A DNA stretch of 64,000 nucleotides from Ruegeria profundi (GCF_001507545.1 NZ_LQBP01000007.1:62001-126000); one strand, 5' to 3'. Numbered from the stretch's first letter, positions 8,394 through 17,107 are shown. Made by a program: numbers and translations. The notes: generated by a model from the sequence alone, not told the origin.

Positions 8394-9026
8394 GTGGTCA
8401 GGATTTTGCTTGCCTGCCTGTTGGCGGTAACTGTGGCTGGATGCACCGGATCGCAGCGGCCACAGGCGGATCAGTCCGAGATTTCAGCCCGGTCCTACCG
8501 GGACCCGGGTCCGTCAACGCTGACGCTGTACACAATGATCAACACCCGAACTGGATCGGGCGCGCACACGTCGCTTATGATCAGTGGCAGCGAACGCGTG
8601 ATTTTTGACCCGGCAGGATCGTTCCGGGCGGATATCGTTCCGGTGAAAAACGATGTGCTGTATGGGATTACCCCGGCCGTGGAACGTGCCTATCGCAGCA
8701 GCCACGCGCGGGAAACGCATTATGCGCGCATTCAGACGGTAGAAGTCTCTCCGCAGCAGGCCGAACTTGCTTTGCAACTAGCCAAGCAAATGGGGCCAGT
8801 GGCAGGCGCGTTCTGCGCAAATTCTACCGCACAGCTTTTGCAGCAAGTTCCCGGTTTCGAGCAGATCGGGACCACGTTTTACCCCATCAATCTGTCTGAC
8901 CAGTTCGCGCAGTTGCCGGGTGTCGAAACTGCGGAGTACCGAGAATTCGACGACGCCGACTTGCAACAGGGGCTGGCATTTAACAATGCCCGTCTCAATG
9001 AGTTGGACGCGACATCATCCCAATAG
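8394..9026 (+). CDS. lipoprotein of unknown function, possible permuted papain-like fold
   Basis: Starting at GTG 8394, the 210-residue product has a lipoprotein signal (LLACLLAVTVAGC, acylated Cys17). The mature part has LYTMINTRTGSGAHTSLMI with His58, a PAGSF turn, and later GPVAGAFCANSTAQLL with Cys141 at a helix start. A histidine that precedes the cysteine is the order found in circularly permuted papain-like (YiiX/LRAT-type) hydrolases, so a cysteine hydrolase role at the outer membrane or periplasm is possible but unproven. The 3' end overlaps the convergent azlD by 12 bases. Confidence 0.75.
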   Translation: MVRILLACLLAVTVAGCTGSQRPQADQSEISARSYRDPGPSTLTLYTMINTRTGSGAHTSLMISGSERVIFDPAGSFRADIVPVKNDVLYGITPAVERAYRSSHARETHYARIQTVEVSPQQAELALQLAKQMGPVAGAFCANSTAQLLQQVPGFEQIGTTFYPINLSDQFAQLPGVETAEYREFDDADLQQGLAFNNARLNELDATSSQ

Positions 9027-9347
9027 GTACAGCAACCCATACAACGTACCGGCACCGGTAAAGATTGCCGCAAGCACGTTCTTCGTAATCAGCCCGACAA
9101 CCAGCGCAACAGTGGCTGCAGCCATACGGCTGACGTCCGGTTGTCCTTCGGTTGCGGTCGGCCAGACCACCAGCGGGGCAATCAAGGCAGGCAGGATTGC
9201 CACCGCGGTATAACGAAGATGGCGCAGGACCCAGGGCGGCATTGCACGGTCGCCGACCAGCCCGATGAACACGAACCGCAGTCCGTAGCTGCCAAGCGCC
9301 AGCCCAACGATGATGACCCACATGGTGACAGTGTCGACAGAATTCAT
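9015..9347 (-). CDS. azlD: AzlD family branched-chain amino acid export subunit
   Basis: A 110-residue protein with three to four hydrophobic helices, including WVIIVGLALGSYGLRF at the start and PALIAPLVVW in the middle, typical of AzlD. AzlC and AzlD together export branched-chain amino acids or analogues. The ATG at 9347 overlaps the azlC stop (ATGA), which fixes the start better than the longer reading from 9374. Convergent overlap with the upstream lipoprotein gene leaves no terminator space. Confidence 0.88.
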   Translation of the reverse strand: MNSVDTVTMWVIIVGLALGSYGLRFVFIGLVGDRAMPPWVLRHLRYTAVAILPALIAPLVVWPTATEGQPDVSRMAAATVALVVGLITKNVLAAIFTGAGTLYGLLYLLG

Positions 9348-10060
9348 GACGTTGCTTCTTTCTTGAGCGTCCACAATTCAGCCTGCGCCCCGGCCATCAT
9401 GCCCACGCATCCTGCGATCAGCAGACCAAGATTATACGGCACAGCAACCGTCAACAGCGACACGGTTATCGCTACGAGTGCCGTAACGACATGAGGCATG
9501 GTGCGCAGCATCGGTCCAATCATCGCCAGAAAAGTGATCGGCAGCGCGAAATCCAGCGCCCAGCTTTCGGGAATCTTGGTGCCCAGTACCGCGCCCAGAA
9601 ACGTGGCTAAAATCCACAATGGCGTGATTGGCGTGACCGAGCCCAGAAAATAGGCCATGCGCTGGGGCGTGGTCATGAGTGGCTCTTTCTCGAACCGAAC
9701 GATGCTGCAGGCATAGGATTGGTCGACGATCAGATAGGCGGCGAATGCCCTTTGCCACAGCGGTGCCGACCCCAGATATGGAGTCAGCGAGGCTGAATAC
9801 ATTGCCATGCGCAGATTTACCGCCAGAGCCGACGCCAGAATGATCACGGTGGGCGTATTGTCCTGCAGCAATTGCAGCGCCGCGAACTGCGCGGCTCCGG
9901 CAAAAACGGTGGCGGTGAATGCCATCGTCTGGATGATGGTCAACCCGGTTTCAGTTGCAAAGACCCCAAACAGGGTACCGAAGGGGATAGCGACGAAGAT
10001 AAACGGGGTCCCGTCGCGAAAACCCTTCCAATAGTATGACTTGGATGTGGTGCTTGCCAT
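9344..10060 (-). CDS. azlC: AzlC family permease
   Basis: The 238-residue integral membrane protein opens with YYWKGFRDGTPFIFVAIPFG and continues through GLTIIQTMAFTATVFAGAAQFAAL near residue 40, a strongly conserved AzlC segment, then about five further hydrophobic helices. With AzlD it forms a branched-chain amino acid (or azaleucine) exporter in the inner membrane. The genes overlap ATGA-fashion and form a two-gene operon read leftward, divergent from fdhD across about 55 bp. Confidence 0.9.
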   Translation of the reverse strand: MASTTSKSYYWKGFRDGTPFIFVAIPFGTLFGVFATETGLTIIQTMAFTATVFAGAAQFAALQLLQDNTPTVIILASALAVNLRMAMYSASLTPYLGSAPLWQRAFAAYLIVDQSYACSIVRFEKEPLMTTPQRMAYFLGSVTPITPLWILATFLGAVLGTKIPESWALDFALPITFLAMIGPMLRTMPHVVTALVAITVSLLTVAVPYNLGLLIAGCVGMMAGAQAELWTLKKEATS

Positions 10061-10115
10061 GTCTTGATCCTATGGTGTTGGCCGCAGCAGTATCGGTCTT
10101 GGAAGAGGGTTGCAA

Positions 10116-11000
10116 TTGGCTAAGGAAATAGATGCCTCGGATTACGTCATCGCCCCCGATCCCGGCGCGGAGCGTCTGACCCGCGCGGTTGATGGCGTAG
10201 ACCAGAATGGCGCCGTCAGCCGGATCTCGGTCGTGGAAGAGCGGCCCCTGACGATCTTCCTCAACGCGCAGGAAATCGTGACTGCGATGACGATCGGCGA
10301 TTATCCGGAATACCTGGCGCTGGGCTTTCTGCGCAATCAGGGCATGCTATTGGCGGATGACGAAATTACCCGCGTCGACTATGACGACGATCTGGAAACC
10401 GTCGTGGTCCGCACCGCGCGCGAGACGTCCTACGAAGACAAGCTAAAGAAAAAGACCCGCACCAGCGGTTGCGCAGTGGGCACGGTGTTCGGTGACATGA
10501 TGGAGGGGCTAGAGGGCGTTCGACTGCCGCAAGTTCAGGTGCGAACCTCGTGGCTGTATGATCTTGCGGCCAAGATCAATCGAACACCTTCTTTGTATCT
10601 TGAGGCAGGTGCAATTCACGGTACGGTCCTGTGCCATGAAAACCGGCCACTGGTCTATATGGAGGATGTGGGCCGTCACAATGCGGTCGACAAGATCGCG
10701 GGTTGGATGCTGTCGGAAGGCGCAGCGGCAGATGACAAAATCCTTTATACTACTGGCCGTCTGACCTCGGAAATGGTGATCAAAACCGCGATGATGGGCA
10801 TCCCGGTTCTGGCGTCCCGGTCCGGTTTTACCGCCTGGGGTGTCGAGATCGCGCGCGAGGTTGGCCTGACCCTGATTGGCCGCATGCGCGGGCAGCGGTT
10901 CGTGTGTTTGTCGGGCGAGGACCGATTGCTGCGCGACGCAGACCCCGCGACCATCGCGGTTGAAGACAAAAAGCACCGCAGGAAAAGCTCTCGGGTTTGA
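10116..11000 (+). CDS. fdhD: formate dehydrogenase accessory sulfurtransferase FdhD
   Basis: FdhD transfers sulfur from a cysteine desulfurase to the molybdenum cofactor of formate dehydrogenases. The 294-residue product shows EERPLTIFLNAQEIVTAM near residue 40, TRTSGCAVGTVFG near 115-125, and GRHNAVDKIAGWML near 190 with TGRLTSEMVIKTA near 215. The loop has one cysteine (about 119) instead of the CxxC of the E. coli protein. I prefer the TTG at 10116 because GGAAGAGGG ends six bases upstream; a TTG at 10110 is also possible. No formate dehydrogenase subunit lies in this window. Confidence 0.92.
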   Translation: MAKEIDASDYVIAPDPGAERLTRAVDGVDQNGAVSRISVVEERPLTIFLNAQEIVTAMTIGDYPEYLALGFLRNQGMLLADDEITRVDYDDDLETVVVRTARETSYEDKLKKKTRTSGCAVGTVFGDMMEGLEGVRLPQVQVRTSWLYDLAAKINRTPSLYLEAGAIHGTVLCHENRPLVYMEDVGRHNAVDKIAGWMLSEGAAADDKILYTTGRLTSEMVIKTAMMGIPVLASRSGFTAWGVEIAREVGLTLIGRMRGQRFVCLSGEDRLLRDADPATIAVEDKKHRRKSSRV

Positions 11001-11224
11001 AACTCCATCGTTGAAACGCGATGACCTGAGGGCTTTGTGGAACTGATCAACCTTGTTGCGCTGCTCTTGGCGGTAATTCTGACCGAGCAGGGAACTCATA
11101 TGGCACTCGGAACTGTGGCTGATTGTCCTGCACCACGTTTATCCAACTGCGTTCCAATTGGATTAAGTTCGATCTACAACACGCGGGCGACAGATTTCTC
11201 GTCGCGCAGCATGAAGGTGCAGGA

Positions 11225-11869
11225 ATGACCAAACCTCTTGGCGTCATACTCGCAGGCGGTCTGGCCACCCGCATGGGAGGCGGAGACAAAGGCCTGCTGC
11301 AAATCGGTGGTCGCAGCTTGCTGAGCCACGTTGTCGACCGTTTGGCCCCACAGGTGGAAGGTTTGGCGCTGAACGCGAATGGCGATCCGGCGCGGTTCCG
11401 TGATCTGGGCCTTCCGGTGGTACCAGACAGTATTGAAGGGTATGCGGGTCCTCTGGCAGGGGTTCTCGCCGGTCTTGACTGGGCCCATTCGCAGGGGGCG
11501 GATCGCATCGTGACCGCAGCGGCTGATACGCCGTTTTTTCCGCGTGATCTGGTGGCGTGTCTGTGCCAGGCCGCTGAAGGGCAGGGTTACCCGCTGGTGC
11601 TGGCGACCACGCCGCGCCGTGAGGATGAGGAGCTGAAATCTGGTGGGAGCCGAGGCGTCAATCGACACCCGACATTCGGACTTTGGCCCGTGGCGCTACG
11701 CGACGATCTGCGCGATGCACTGAACGACGGGCTGCGCAAAGTCGTGCTGTGGACGGATCGTCACAACGGGCGCGAGGCCTTGTTTTCAGCCGATCCGTTC
11801 GATCCCTTTTTTAACGTCAACACACCCGAGGATTTGGCGCTGGCGGAAAAACTGTTGGAGCAGGCATGA
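11225..11869 (+). CDS. mobA: molybdenum cofactor guanylyltransferase MobA
   Basis: MobA joins GMP to Mo-molybdopterin, giving the guanine dinucleotide cofactor used by DMSO-reductase-family enzymes. The 214-residue protein starts GVILAGGLATRMGGGDKGLL, the nucleotide-binding signature, and has AADTPFFPRDLV near residue 100 (metal-binding Asp) and FFNVNTPEDL near the C-terminus. The ATG at 11225 follows AGGTGCAGGA; an earlier in-frame start at 11123 adds 34 unconserved residues. The stop overlaps mobB (ATGA). The 225 bp between fdhD and mobA shows no convincing gene. Confidence 0.93.
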   Translation: MTKPLGVILAGGLATRMGGGDKGLLQIGGRSLLSHVVDRLAPQVEGLALNANGDPARFRDLGLPVVPDSIEGYAGPLAGVLAGLDWAHSQGADRIVTAAADTPFFPRDLVACLCQAAEGQGYPLVLATTPRREDEELKSGGSRGVNRHPTFGLWPVALRDDLRDALNDGLRKVVLWTDRHNGREALFSADPFDPFFNVNTPEDLALAEKLLEQA

Positions 11870-12357
11870 GGGTTTATGGCGTCACCGGTTGGAAAAATGC
11901 GGGCAAAACCGGGTTGATGGAGAGATTGGTGGCCGAGATCACCGGGCGCGGATTTACCGTCTCAACCGTGAAACACGCCCATCACAGCGTTGATGTGGAT
12001 CAGCCCGGCACCGACAGCTATCGTCACCGGACCGCCGGGGCGTCCGAGGTTCTTTTGGCCTCGGGCCAACGCGTCGCGATCATGCAAGAGTTGCGCGGCG
12101 CTGCCGAACCTACGCTGGACGAACTATTGGCGCGCCTTTTGCCCGTGGATCTGGTTCTCATCGAAGGGTTCAAACGTGAAGCCCACCCCAAGGTCGAGGC
12201 GTTTCGGGCCGAGGCTAACAATCCTCTGATCGCGCCCGAAAACTCCACCATCCGCGCTGTTGCCAGTGATACACCGCTGGAGCTGGACCTTCCTGTTTTC
12301 GACCTGAATGACACTCCGGCCATTGCAGAGTTCATTTTGCATGAGGTTGGTTTGTGA
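11866..12357 (+). CDS. mobB: molybdopterin-guanine dinucleotide biosynthesis protein MobB
   Basis: A 163-residue P-loop GTP-binding protein that assists MobA. The Walker A is GWKNAGKTGLMERL at about residues 7-20, followed by VSTVKHAHHSVDVDQPGTDS, DLVLIEGFKREAHPKVE near 110 and a short C-terminal tail. It overlaps mobA by ATGA and moeA by GTGA, so the three are one tightly coupled operon. Confidence 0.93.
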   Translation: MRVYGVTGWKNAGKTGLMERLVAEITGRGFTVSTVKHAHHSVDVDQPGTDSYRHRTAGASEVLLASGQRVAIMQELRGAAEPTLDELLARLLPVDLVLIEGFKREAHPKVEAFRAEANNPLIAPENSTIRAVASDTPLELDLPVFDLNDTPAIAEFILHEVGL

Positions 12358-14432
12358 TCGGTTTCGACAGTTTTGCCATGGTCGATTGGTCCAGTGGCAA
12401 CGACACCGGCCCCCGACCGCGTAAGGATGCGATTTGGGCCTGTGTCGTGCGACAGGGCAAAGCGGACGAAGGGCCAACCTATTTCAGAAACCGTGAGCTG
12501 GCAGAGCAATGGCTGCTCGATCTGATTACAACTGAAATTGAAGCTGAACGGCGGCTGTGCCTGGGGTTTGATTTTCCTTTCGGTTATCCCAAAGGCTTTG
12601 CCCGCGCTCTGACCGGATCGGACGATCCGCTTGGGCTATGGGAATGGTTTGAACACCGGATCGAGGATTCGCCAAAAGCAAACAACCGGTTCGATCTGGC
12701 CGGGGAGATCAACTGTCGTTTTGGCGGCAAGGGACCGTTTTGGTTCAATGGTCTCAAGCGTAAGATTAACGGTCTGCCGAAGACGAAAGCTGACTATCAC
12801 TCCCCGTTTCCCGAGCGACGCAGTGTTGAGTTGGCACCAGAAGCCAAGGGCAGCTTTAGCTGCTGGCAAATGGGTGGGGCCGGCGCGGTAGGCGGTCAGA
12901 TGATGACTGGACTGCCAGTGCTGACCCGTCTGCGCCGCACTTTTGCCGGAAAGGTCGCGGTTTGGCCGTTCGAGGTGCTGGACACTCCGGTTGCGTTCGT
13001 GGAAATCTGGCCCTCGCTCACCCTTGGGGCCGCGCCGGAAGGCCGGATCAAGGATGCCTGGCAGGTCGAGCAGGTCGCGCTGTCGCTGGCGGGCATGCCG
13101 ATACAGGATTTGGCGCGGCACCTTAATGTCAGCGCAGCAGAGGAAGGTTGGATTTTGGGAGTGTCACAACGCAAACCGAACATCGCGCCACCCCCTTTGC
13201 GCAATGACTGTTTTGCCTTGCCAGCGGGGGTAAACTGGACGCCGGTTGACGAAGCGCTGGGCCTGTTGCGCGAACGTTTGACGGTGGTGACGGCAGCAGA
13301 AAGCCTGCCGGTAATGCAGGTCAGCGGGCGCATTCTGGCCGATGATGTTTTTGCCAAACGTTCAAACCCGCCTCAACCCAACACGGCCGTGGATGGATAC
13401 GGTTTTGCCGGTGCCGCACCAGAGGGTGCGCAGGTCATGCCGTTGTGTGACGGGCGTGCGGCGGCCGGTATCCCTTTTGATGGGGTGGTGCCGGGTGGTC
13501 ATGCGCTACGAGTCTTAACGGGGGCAGCTCTGCCCGCAGGCGTGGATACGGTTATTCTGGAAGAAGATGTTACCGTTCAGGACAATCACATCGCCTTTCA
13601 CGGCCCGTTGAAGCAGGGTGCCAACACCCGCCGGGCAGGTGAGGACGTGGCAGAGGGCGATTTGGTTCTGACCGCAGGGCGCAGGTTGACACCAGCCGAT
13701 CTGGCGCTGCTGTCTGCGACAGGGGTTGCCGATGTGCCGGTGCGCAAGACGCTGCGCGTCGCGGTTCTGTCCACCGGAGACGAGTTGATCGAACCCGGAG
13801 GGACCGCAAACCCGGGTCAGATATACGACGCAAACCGCCCCATGTTGATTGCGCTGATGGATCGCATGGGGTTTCAACCAGTGGACTTGGGCCGCGTACC
13901 GGACGACCGGGAAACACTGCGCGACCGATTGAACAGCGCCGCAAAACAAGCGGATGTGATCGTGACCAGCGGTGGCGCCTCTGCTGGGGATGAGGATCAC
14001 GTCTCGGCCCTGTTGCGAGAGGCGGGCGCGATGCAGGAATGGAGGATCGCGTTGAAACCGGGGCGTCCGCTGGCGCTGGGTATGTGGGAAGGGGTGCCAG
14101 TGTTTGGCCTGCCCGGAAACCCGGTTGCGGCCATGGTTTGTACGTTGATCTTTGCGCGCCCCGCGCTGGGCCTGATGGCAGGTGAGGGGTGGCAAGAACC
14201 GCAGGGGTTCGACCTGCCCGCCGCGTTTGAAAAACGAAAGAAACCGGGGCGCCGCGAATATCTGCGTGCCCGAGTCAGGAATGGCCGGGCCGAGGTGTTT
14301 GCCTCCGAAGGATCAGGCCGGATCAGTGGCCTCAGCTGGGCCGAGGGGTTGGTTGAAATCGAAGACGGCGCGCGCCACATCAAGCCGGGCGATCTGGTCC
14401 GGTTTATCCCCTACAGCAGTTTTGGGCTTTAG
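12354..14432 (+). CDS. moeA: molybdopterin molybdotransferase MoeA with an extra N-terminal domain
   Basis: At 692 residues this is nearly 300 longer than ordinary MoeA. Residues from about 296 form a complete MoeA: TAVDGYGFAGA near 345, TGAALPAGVDTVILEEDV, VLSTGDELIEPGG near 475, VIVTSGGASAGDEDHVS near 535 and GLPGNPVAAMVC near 585. MoeA inserts molybdate into adenylylated molybdopterin. The first 290 residues start MIGFDSFAMVDWSSG and contain LGFDFPFGYPKG near 70; acidic residues D5, D11 and D73 suggest an RNase H-like (DUF429-type) fold, a low-confidence reading. GTG 12354 overlaps the mobB stop. Confidence 0.9.
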   Translation: MIGFDSFAMVDWSSGNDTGPRPRKDAIWACVVRQGKADEGPTYFRNRELAEQWLLDLITTEIEAERRLCLGFDFPFGYPKGFARALTGSDDPLGLWEWFEHRIEDSPKANNRFDLAGEINCRFGGKGPFWFNGLKRKINGLPKTKADYHSPFPERRSVELAPEAKGSFSCWQMGGAGAVGGQMMTGLPVLTRLRRTFAGKVAVWPFEVLDTPVAFVEIWPSLTLGAAPEGRIKDAWQVEQVALSLAGMPIQDLARHLNVSAAEEGWILGVSQRKPNIAPPPLRNDCFALPAGVNWTPVDEALGLLRERLTVVTAAESLPVMQVSGRILADDVFAKRSNPPQPNTAVDGYGFAGAAPEGAQVMPLCDGRAAAGIPFDGVVPGGHALRVLTGAALPAGVDTVILEEDVTVQDNHIAFHGPLKQGANTRRAGEDVAEGDLVLTAGRRLTPADLALLSATGVADVPVRKTLRVAVLSTGDELIEPGGTANPGQIYDANRPMLIALMDRMGFQPVDLGRVPDDRETLRDRLNSAAKQADVIVTSGGASAGDEDHVSALLREAGAMQEWRIALKPGRPLALGMWEGVPVFGLPGNPVAAMVCTLIFARPALGLMAGEGWQEPQGFDLPAAFEKRKKPGRREYLRARVRNGRAEVFASEGSGRISGLSWAEGLVEIEDGARHIKPGDLVRFIPYSSFGL

Positions 14433-15421
14433 TCGAAGGTCCCTGCAACGCGTCCCAGCAACATGAACGCCCGTGCGGTGCGGGTTTCCCCCAATGCGGT
14501 CAGGTCAGAGTCACTGGCCTCGGGCTCAAAATCGACGATCATGTGGTCGAAGCGGCGCAGGAAATGATGCGCGGCATCGCGGAAGATCGGGTCCTGCTTC
14601 ATCCTTGCCGCCGTCAGCGCCAGCGAGGATCGGTCACGGATCCCTCCAAGCGCCGCGACCGAGCGGCCACGCGCACCCTGTGCGAACTGCCGCCAGATTT
14701 CTGGGCGTGCCATATCTGGGCGCAGGTCATCCATATAGATGCCCTCTTGGCTCAGCAGGGTCAGAACATCCTGCGAAGCCTGCACCAATTGCGCTGCCTT
14801 GCGATCCTTCAGCGCCAGACGCAGGGCGTCGAAACCTTCGGAATCGTCCTGCGTTTCAGGGAAGTTCAACGCACGAATGAAAACCTCGGTGCTGAGCGGC
14901 GGTGCGAGATCTTCGGCCTGTGTGCCCAGTTCCAAAGACGTCTGATCGCCTTTGATTTGCGGCTCGGGCATGCGCGGGGGATCCGTGCGTTTGGTGGAAA
15001 ACGTGGCCAGCGCAGTTTCGGTCTTTTTTGCGGTCTCGGCGATCTCGTCCAGCTTTTTGCTGACCGCCGGCTCATAGGAACTGGCGGCGCGCTGCTGCTG
15101 CACCACATACGCCTGGCGGATTGCGTCAATCGCGGTTTGTAACCGTTCGCTTTCTTCACGCATGACGCGGCTGGCTCGCATGGCCGTGGCGGCGACCCAG
15201 ATCATCGCCACCGGCATGAACACCGCCAGCAAAGTCACCACAAAGCCACCGCCCTGAACCTTGTCAGGCAACACCAGAAATACAACCGATACAATCAGCC
15301 ATAGAACGCTGAGTGCTATCGCCACGATCTCGATCCCCGTTACGGACGGTCGCGATGGCCTGTCATAGATGCCCAGCGATGTTTTGCGCTCAGTTTCGTG
15401 CTCGGGCGTGGGCTCGGACAT
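14429..15421 (-). CDS. conserved membrane protein of unknown function
   Basis: The 330-residue product has two transmembrane helices near residues 28-50 and 58-80, a charged coiled-coil-like stretch (about 85-140) and a soluble C-terminal domain rich in Arg and Asp with WRQFAQGARGRSVAALGG near 240 and HHFLRRFDHMIVDFEPEA near 290. I recognise no catalytic motif. It lies just downstream of greA in the same orientation (13-bp gap) and is probably co-transcribed with it; its 3' end overlaps moeA by four bases. Proteins like it occur in Rhodobacteraceae as hypotheticals. Confidence 0.8.
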   Translation of the reverse strand: MSEPTPEHETERKTSLGIYDRPSRPSVTGIEIVAIALSVLWLIVSVVFLVLPDKVQGGGFVVTLLAVFMPVAMIWVAATAMRASRVMREESERLQTAIDAIRQAYVVQQQRAASSYEPAVSKKLDEIAETAKKTETALATFSTKRTDPPRMPEPQIKGDQTSLELGTQAEDLAPPLSTEVFIRALNFPETQDDSEGFDALRLALKDRKAAQLVQASQDVLTLLSQEGIYMDDLRPDMARPEIWRQFAQGARGRSVAALGGIRDRSSLALTAARMKQDPIFRDAAHHFLRRFDHMIVDFEPEASDSDLTALGETRTARAFMLLGRVAGTFD

Positions 15422-15434
15422 AGGAGCACTCCGG

Positions 15435-15905
15435 TCAGACGTACTCGATCGTCAGGATTTCGTAGGCCCGCACACCACCGGGGGTGCGCACCTCGACACT
15501 GTCGCCTTCTTCTTTGCCGATCAGGGCGCGGGCGATTGGGGACCTGATGTTCAGCAAGCCGTTTTCGATGTTGGCCTCATATTCACCAACGATCTGCCAG
15601 GTCTTTTCCTCGTCCGTGTCCTCATCGACCAGCGTTACCTTGGCACCGAACTTGATTGCACCGGACAGTTTGGCCGGATCGATCACATCCGCCAATGAAA
15701 GGATGCCTTCAAGTTCCTTGATGCGGCCTTCGATAAAGCCCTGCTTTTCACGGGCCGAATGATATTCAGCGTTTTCCTTGAGGTCGCCCAGTTCGCGTGC
15801 CGTTGCGATGGCCTCGATGATCGCAGGGCGTTCAACGGATTTCAGGTTTTTCAGTTCCGCCGCGAGCGCGGCATTGCCCGCAGGCGTCATTGGAATCTTT
15901 TCCAT
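15435..15905 (-). CDS. greA: transcription elongation factor GreA
   Basis: GreA enters the RNA polymerase secondary channel and stimulates transcript cleavage in backtracked complexes. The 156-residue protein begins [19 protein letters not shown], has the acidic tip [20 protein letters not shown] at about residues 36-55, and ends with the FKBP-like domain ([18 protein letters not shown]). The start at 15905 gives the usual family length; a longer frame to 16031 is non-conserved. Confidence 0.95.
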   Translation of the reverse strand: MEKIPMTPAGNAALAAELKNLKSVERPAIIEAIATARELGDLKENAEYHSAREKQGFIEGRIKELEGILSLADVIDPAKLSGAIKFGAKVTLVDEDTDEEKTWQIVGEYEANIENGLLNIRSPIARALIGKEEGDSVEVRTPGGVRAYEILTIEYV

Positions 15906-16046
15906 GTTCTTGTCCGTCCACGCATAAATTGATGCGCCCCGCCGCAAAAGGTAAGCGTCGGGGCGATGTGTTGGGTTGCTAAATACCTGACCCAAATGCA
16001 GTACGAATTGCAAGAGGGCTTGAAAGCGCAACGCGCGGAATACGGC

Positions 16047-16427
16047 CTAGTTGTAACTTATGACCTCGAATTCGATGCCATTGTCATCGTCGAAATAGAA
16101 CCGCTTGCCGGGTTCATAGTCCGCGTGGGACTTGGGAACAAAACCTGCGTCTTTCACTTTCTGTTCGGTGGCGTCGATGTCTTCGACCAGAACACCCACA
16201 TGGTTCAGCCCGCCGACGATGTCATAGCTGCTTTCGCCGGAAGGCTTTGGGTCGCTGGGCGCATAGAGCGCAAGATAGGTATGCGCGCTGCCCACATGCA
16301 CGGTGTAGCCGCCCGCAATGGCCGGGCCTTCCCAGCGTGTTTTCCACCCAAAAACCTTATGCATCCACGCGGCCGACGCCTGTGGATCGCGGACCGTGAA
16401 ATTGGTGTGTTCAAGCGTTGCCATCAT
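16047..16427 (-). CDS. VOC (glyoxalase/bleomycin-resistance) family protein
   Basis: A single vicinal-oxygen-chelate domain of 126 residues: LEHTNFTVRDPQASAAW at the start, HVGSAHTYLALY near residue 47, LNHVGVLVEDIDA near 74 and KRFYFDDDNGIEFEV near the end. His and Glu at the expected positions could bind a metal. Members act as glyoxalases, dioxygenases or binding proteins; the substrate is unknown. AAAAGGAGA lies just upstream. It is divergent from the SoxR gene, separated by 89 bp that hold a MerR-type promoter, so it is a likely redox-responsive target. Confidence 0.88.
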   Translation of the reverse strand: MMATLEHTNFTVRDPQASAAWMHKVFGWKTRWEGPAIAGGYTVHVGSAHTYLALYAPSDPKPSGESSYDIVGGLNHVGVLVEDIDATEQKVKDAGFVPKSHADYEPGKRFYFDDDNGIEFEVISYN

Positions 16428-16465
16428 GGGATCTCCTTTTTTCGTCTTGAGGCTTGTCCCGACTC

Positions 16466-16496
16466 ACCGTAATTTCTAAACCTCACTTGAGGTCAA
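16466..16496 (-). promoter_or_regulatory. candidate SoxR-controlled promoter of the VOC gene
   Basis: On the minus strand TTGACC (16496-16491) and TACGGT (16471-16466) are separated by 19 bp, the overlong spacer typical of MerR-family promoters. The spacer contains the dyad CCTCA-N2-TGAGG (16481-16492), whose half-sites match those of the SoxR operator (CCTCAA/TTGAGG) although the two arms lie closer together than in E. coli. It sits about 40 bp ahead of the VOC start codon and next to soxR. Confidence 0.5.
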
Positions 16497-16516
16497 GGTA
16501 TTTATTGAGGGGTGAA

Positions 16517-16972
16517 ATGGCAGTTTCCGAGGGACTGGCAATCGGCGCATTGGCAAAACGAACGGGATTGGCCGTTTCGGCCATTCGGTACTATGAGGCG
16601 CAGGGCCTGATCGCGCCTTGGCGCAATGCCGGTGGGCAAAGAAGGTACCAGCGCGCAGACATCCGGCGACTGAGCTTCATCATGATTGCCCAACAGTTCG
16701 GCCTGTCACTGCCGGAAATCCGTAAAGTTCTGACCGATCTGCCCGGAAATCGCACGCCGACACCGCAGGACTGGAAGGATATCAGTGTAAAGTTGCGCGC
16801 TCACCTTGATCAGCGAATCGCTGCCCTGACGCGGCTACGCGATAACTTGGATGGGTGCATCGGCTGTGGCTGCCTGAGCTTGCCCAAATGCGCACTTTAC
16901 AACCCCGATGACCGCGCCAAATCGAAAGGCAGCGGTCCCAGGTATCTCATGGGGGACGCGCCAGAGACATAA
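16517..16972 (+). CDS. soxR: redox-sensitive MerR-family regulator SoxR
   Basis: The 151-residue protein has a MerR winged-helix (AIGALAKRTGLAVSAIRYYE, then QRRYQRADIRRLSFI), a dimerisation helix (about 80-110) and the cysteine cluster CIGCGCLSLPKC at 114-125, the CX2CXCX5C [2Fe-2S] motif of SoxR. Oxidation of the cluster by redox-cycling compounds switches on target promoters. No soxS gene is present, as usual outside enterics; the divergent VOC gene is the likely local target. ATG 16517 follows GAGGGGTG. Confidence 0.94.
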   Translation: MAVSEGLAIGALAKRTGLAVSAIRYYEAQGLIAPWRNAGGQRRYQRADIRRLSFIMIAQQFGLSLPEIRKVLTDLPGNRTPTPQDWKDISVKLRAHLDQRIAALTRLRDNLDGCIGCGCLSLPKCALYNPDDRAKSKGSGPRYLMGDAPET

Positions 16973-17107
16973 CTGCCGCATAGCAGCAATGTTACGCCGT
17001 GTTTTGATTGACCAAGGTCTTTCAGAGCATGTAATCAGCCGTGAAACAAAATTGCGCCGACCGCGCGTGAAAAGCGCCAATTCGGAAAGTTAGCTAGGGA
17101 GCCCGCG

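Noticed and set aside
11037..11228. 63-codon frame between fdhD and mobA
   Set aside because: Its second half overlaps the mobA leader and the amino acid content after the first 16 residues looks random; no clear ribosome site.
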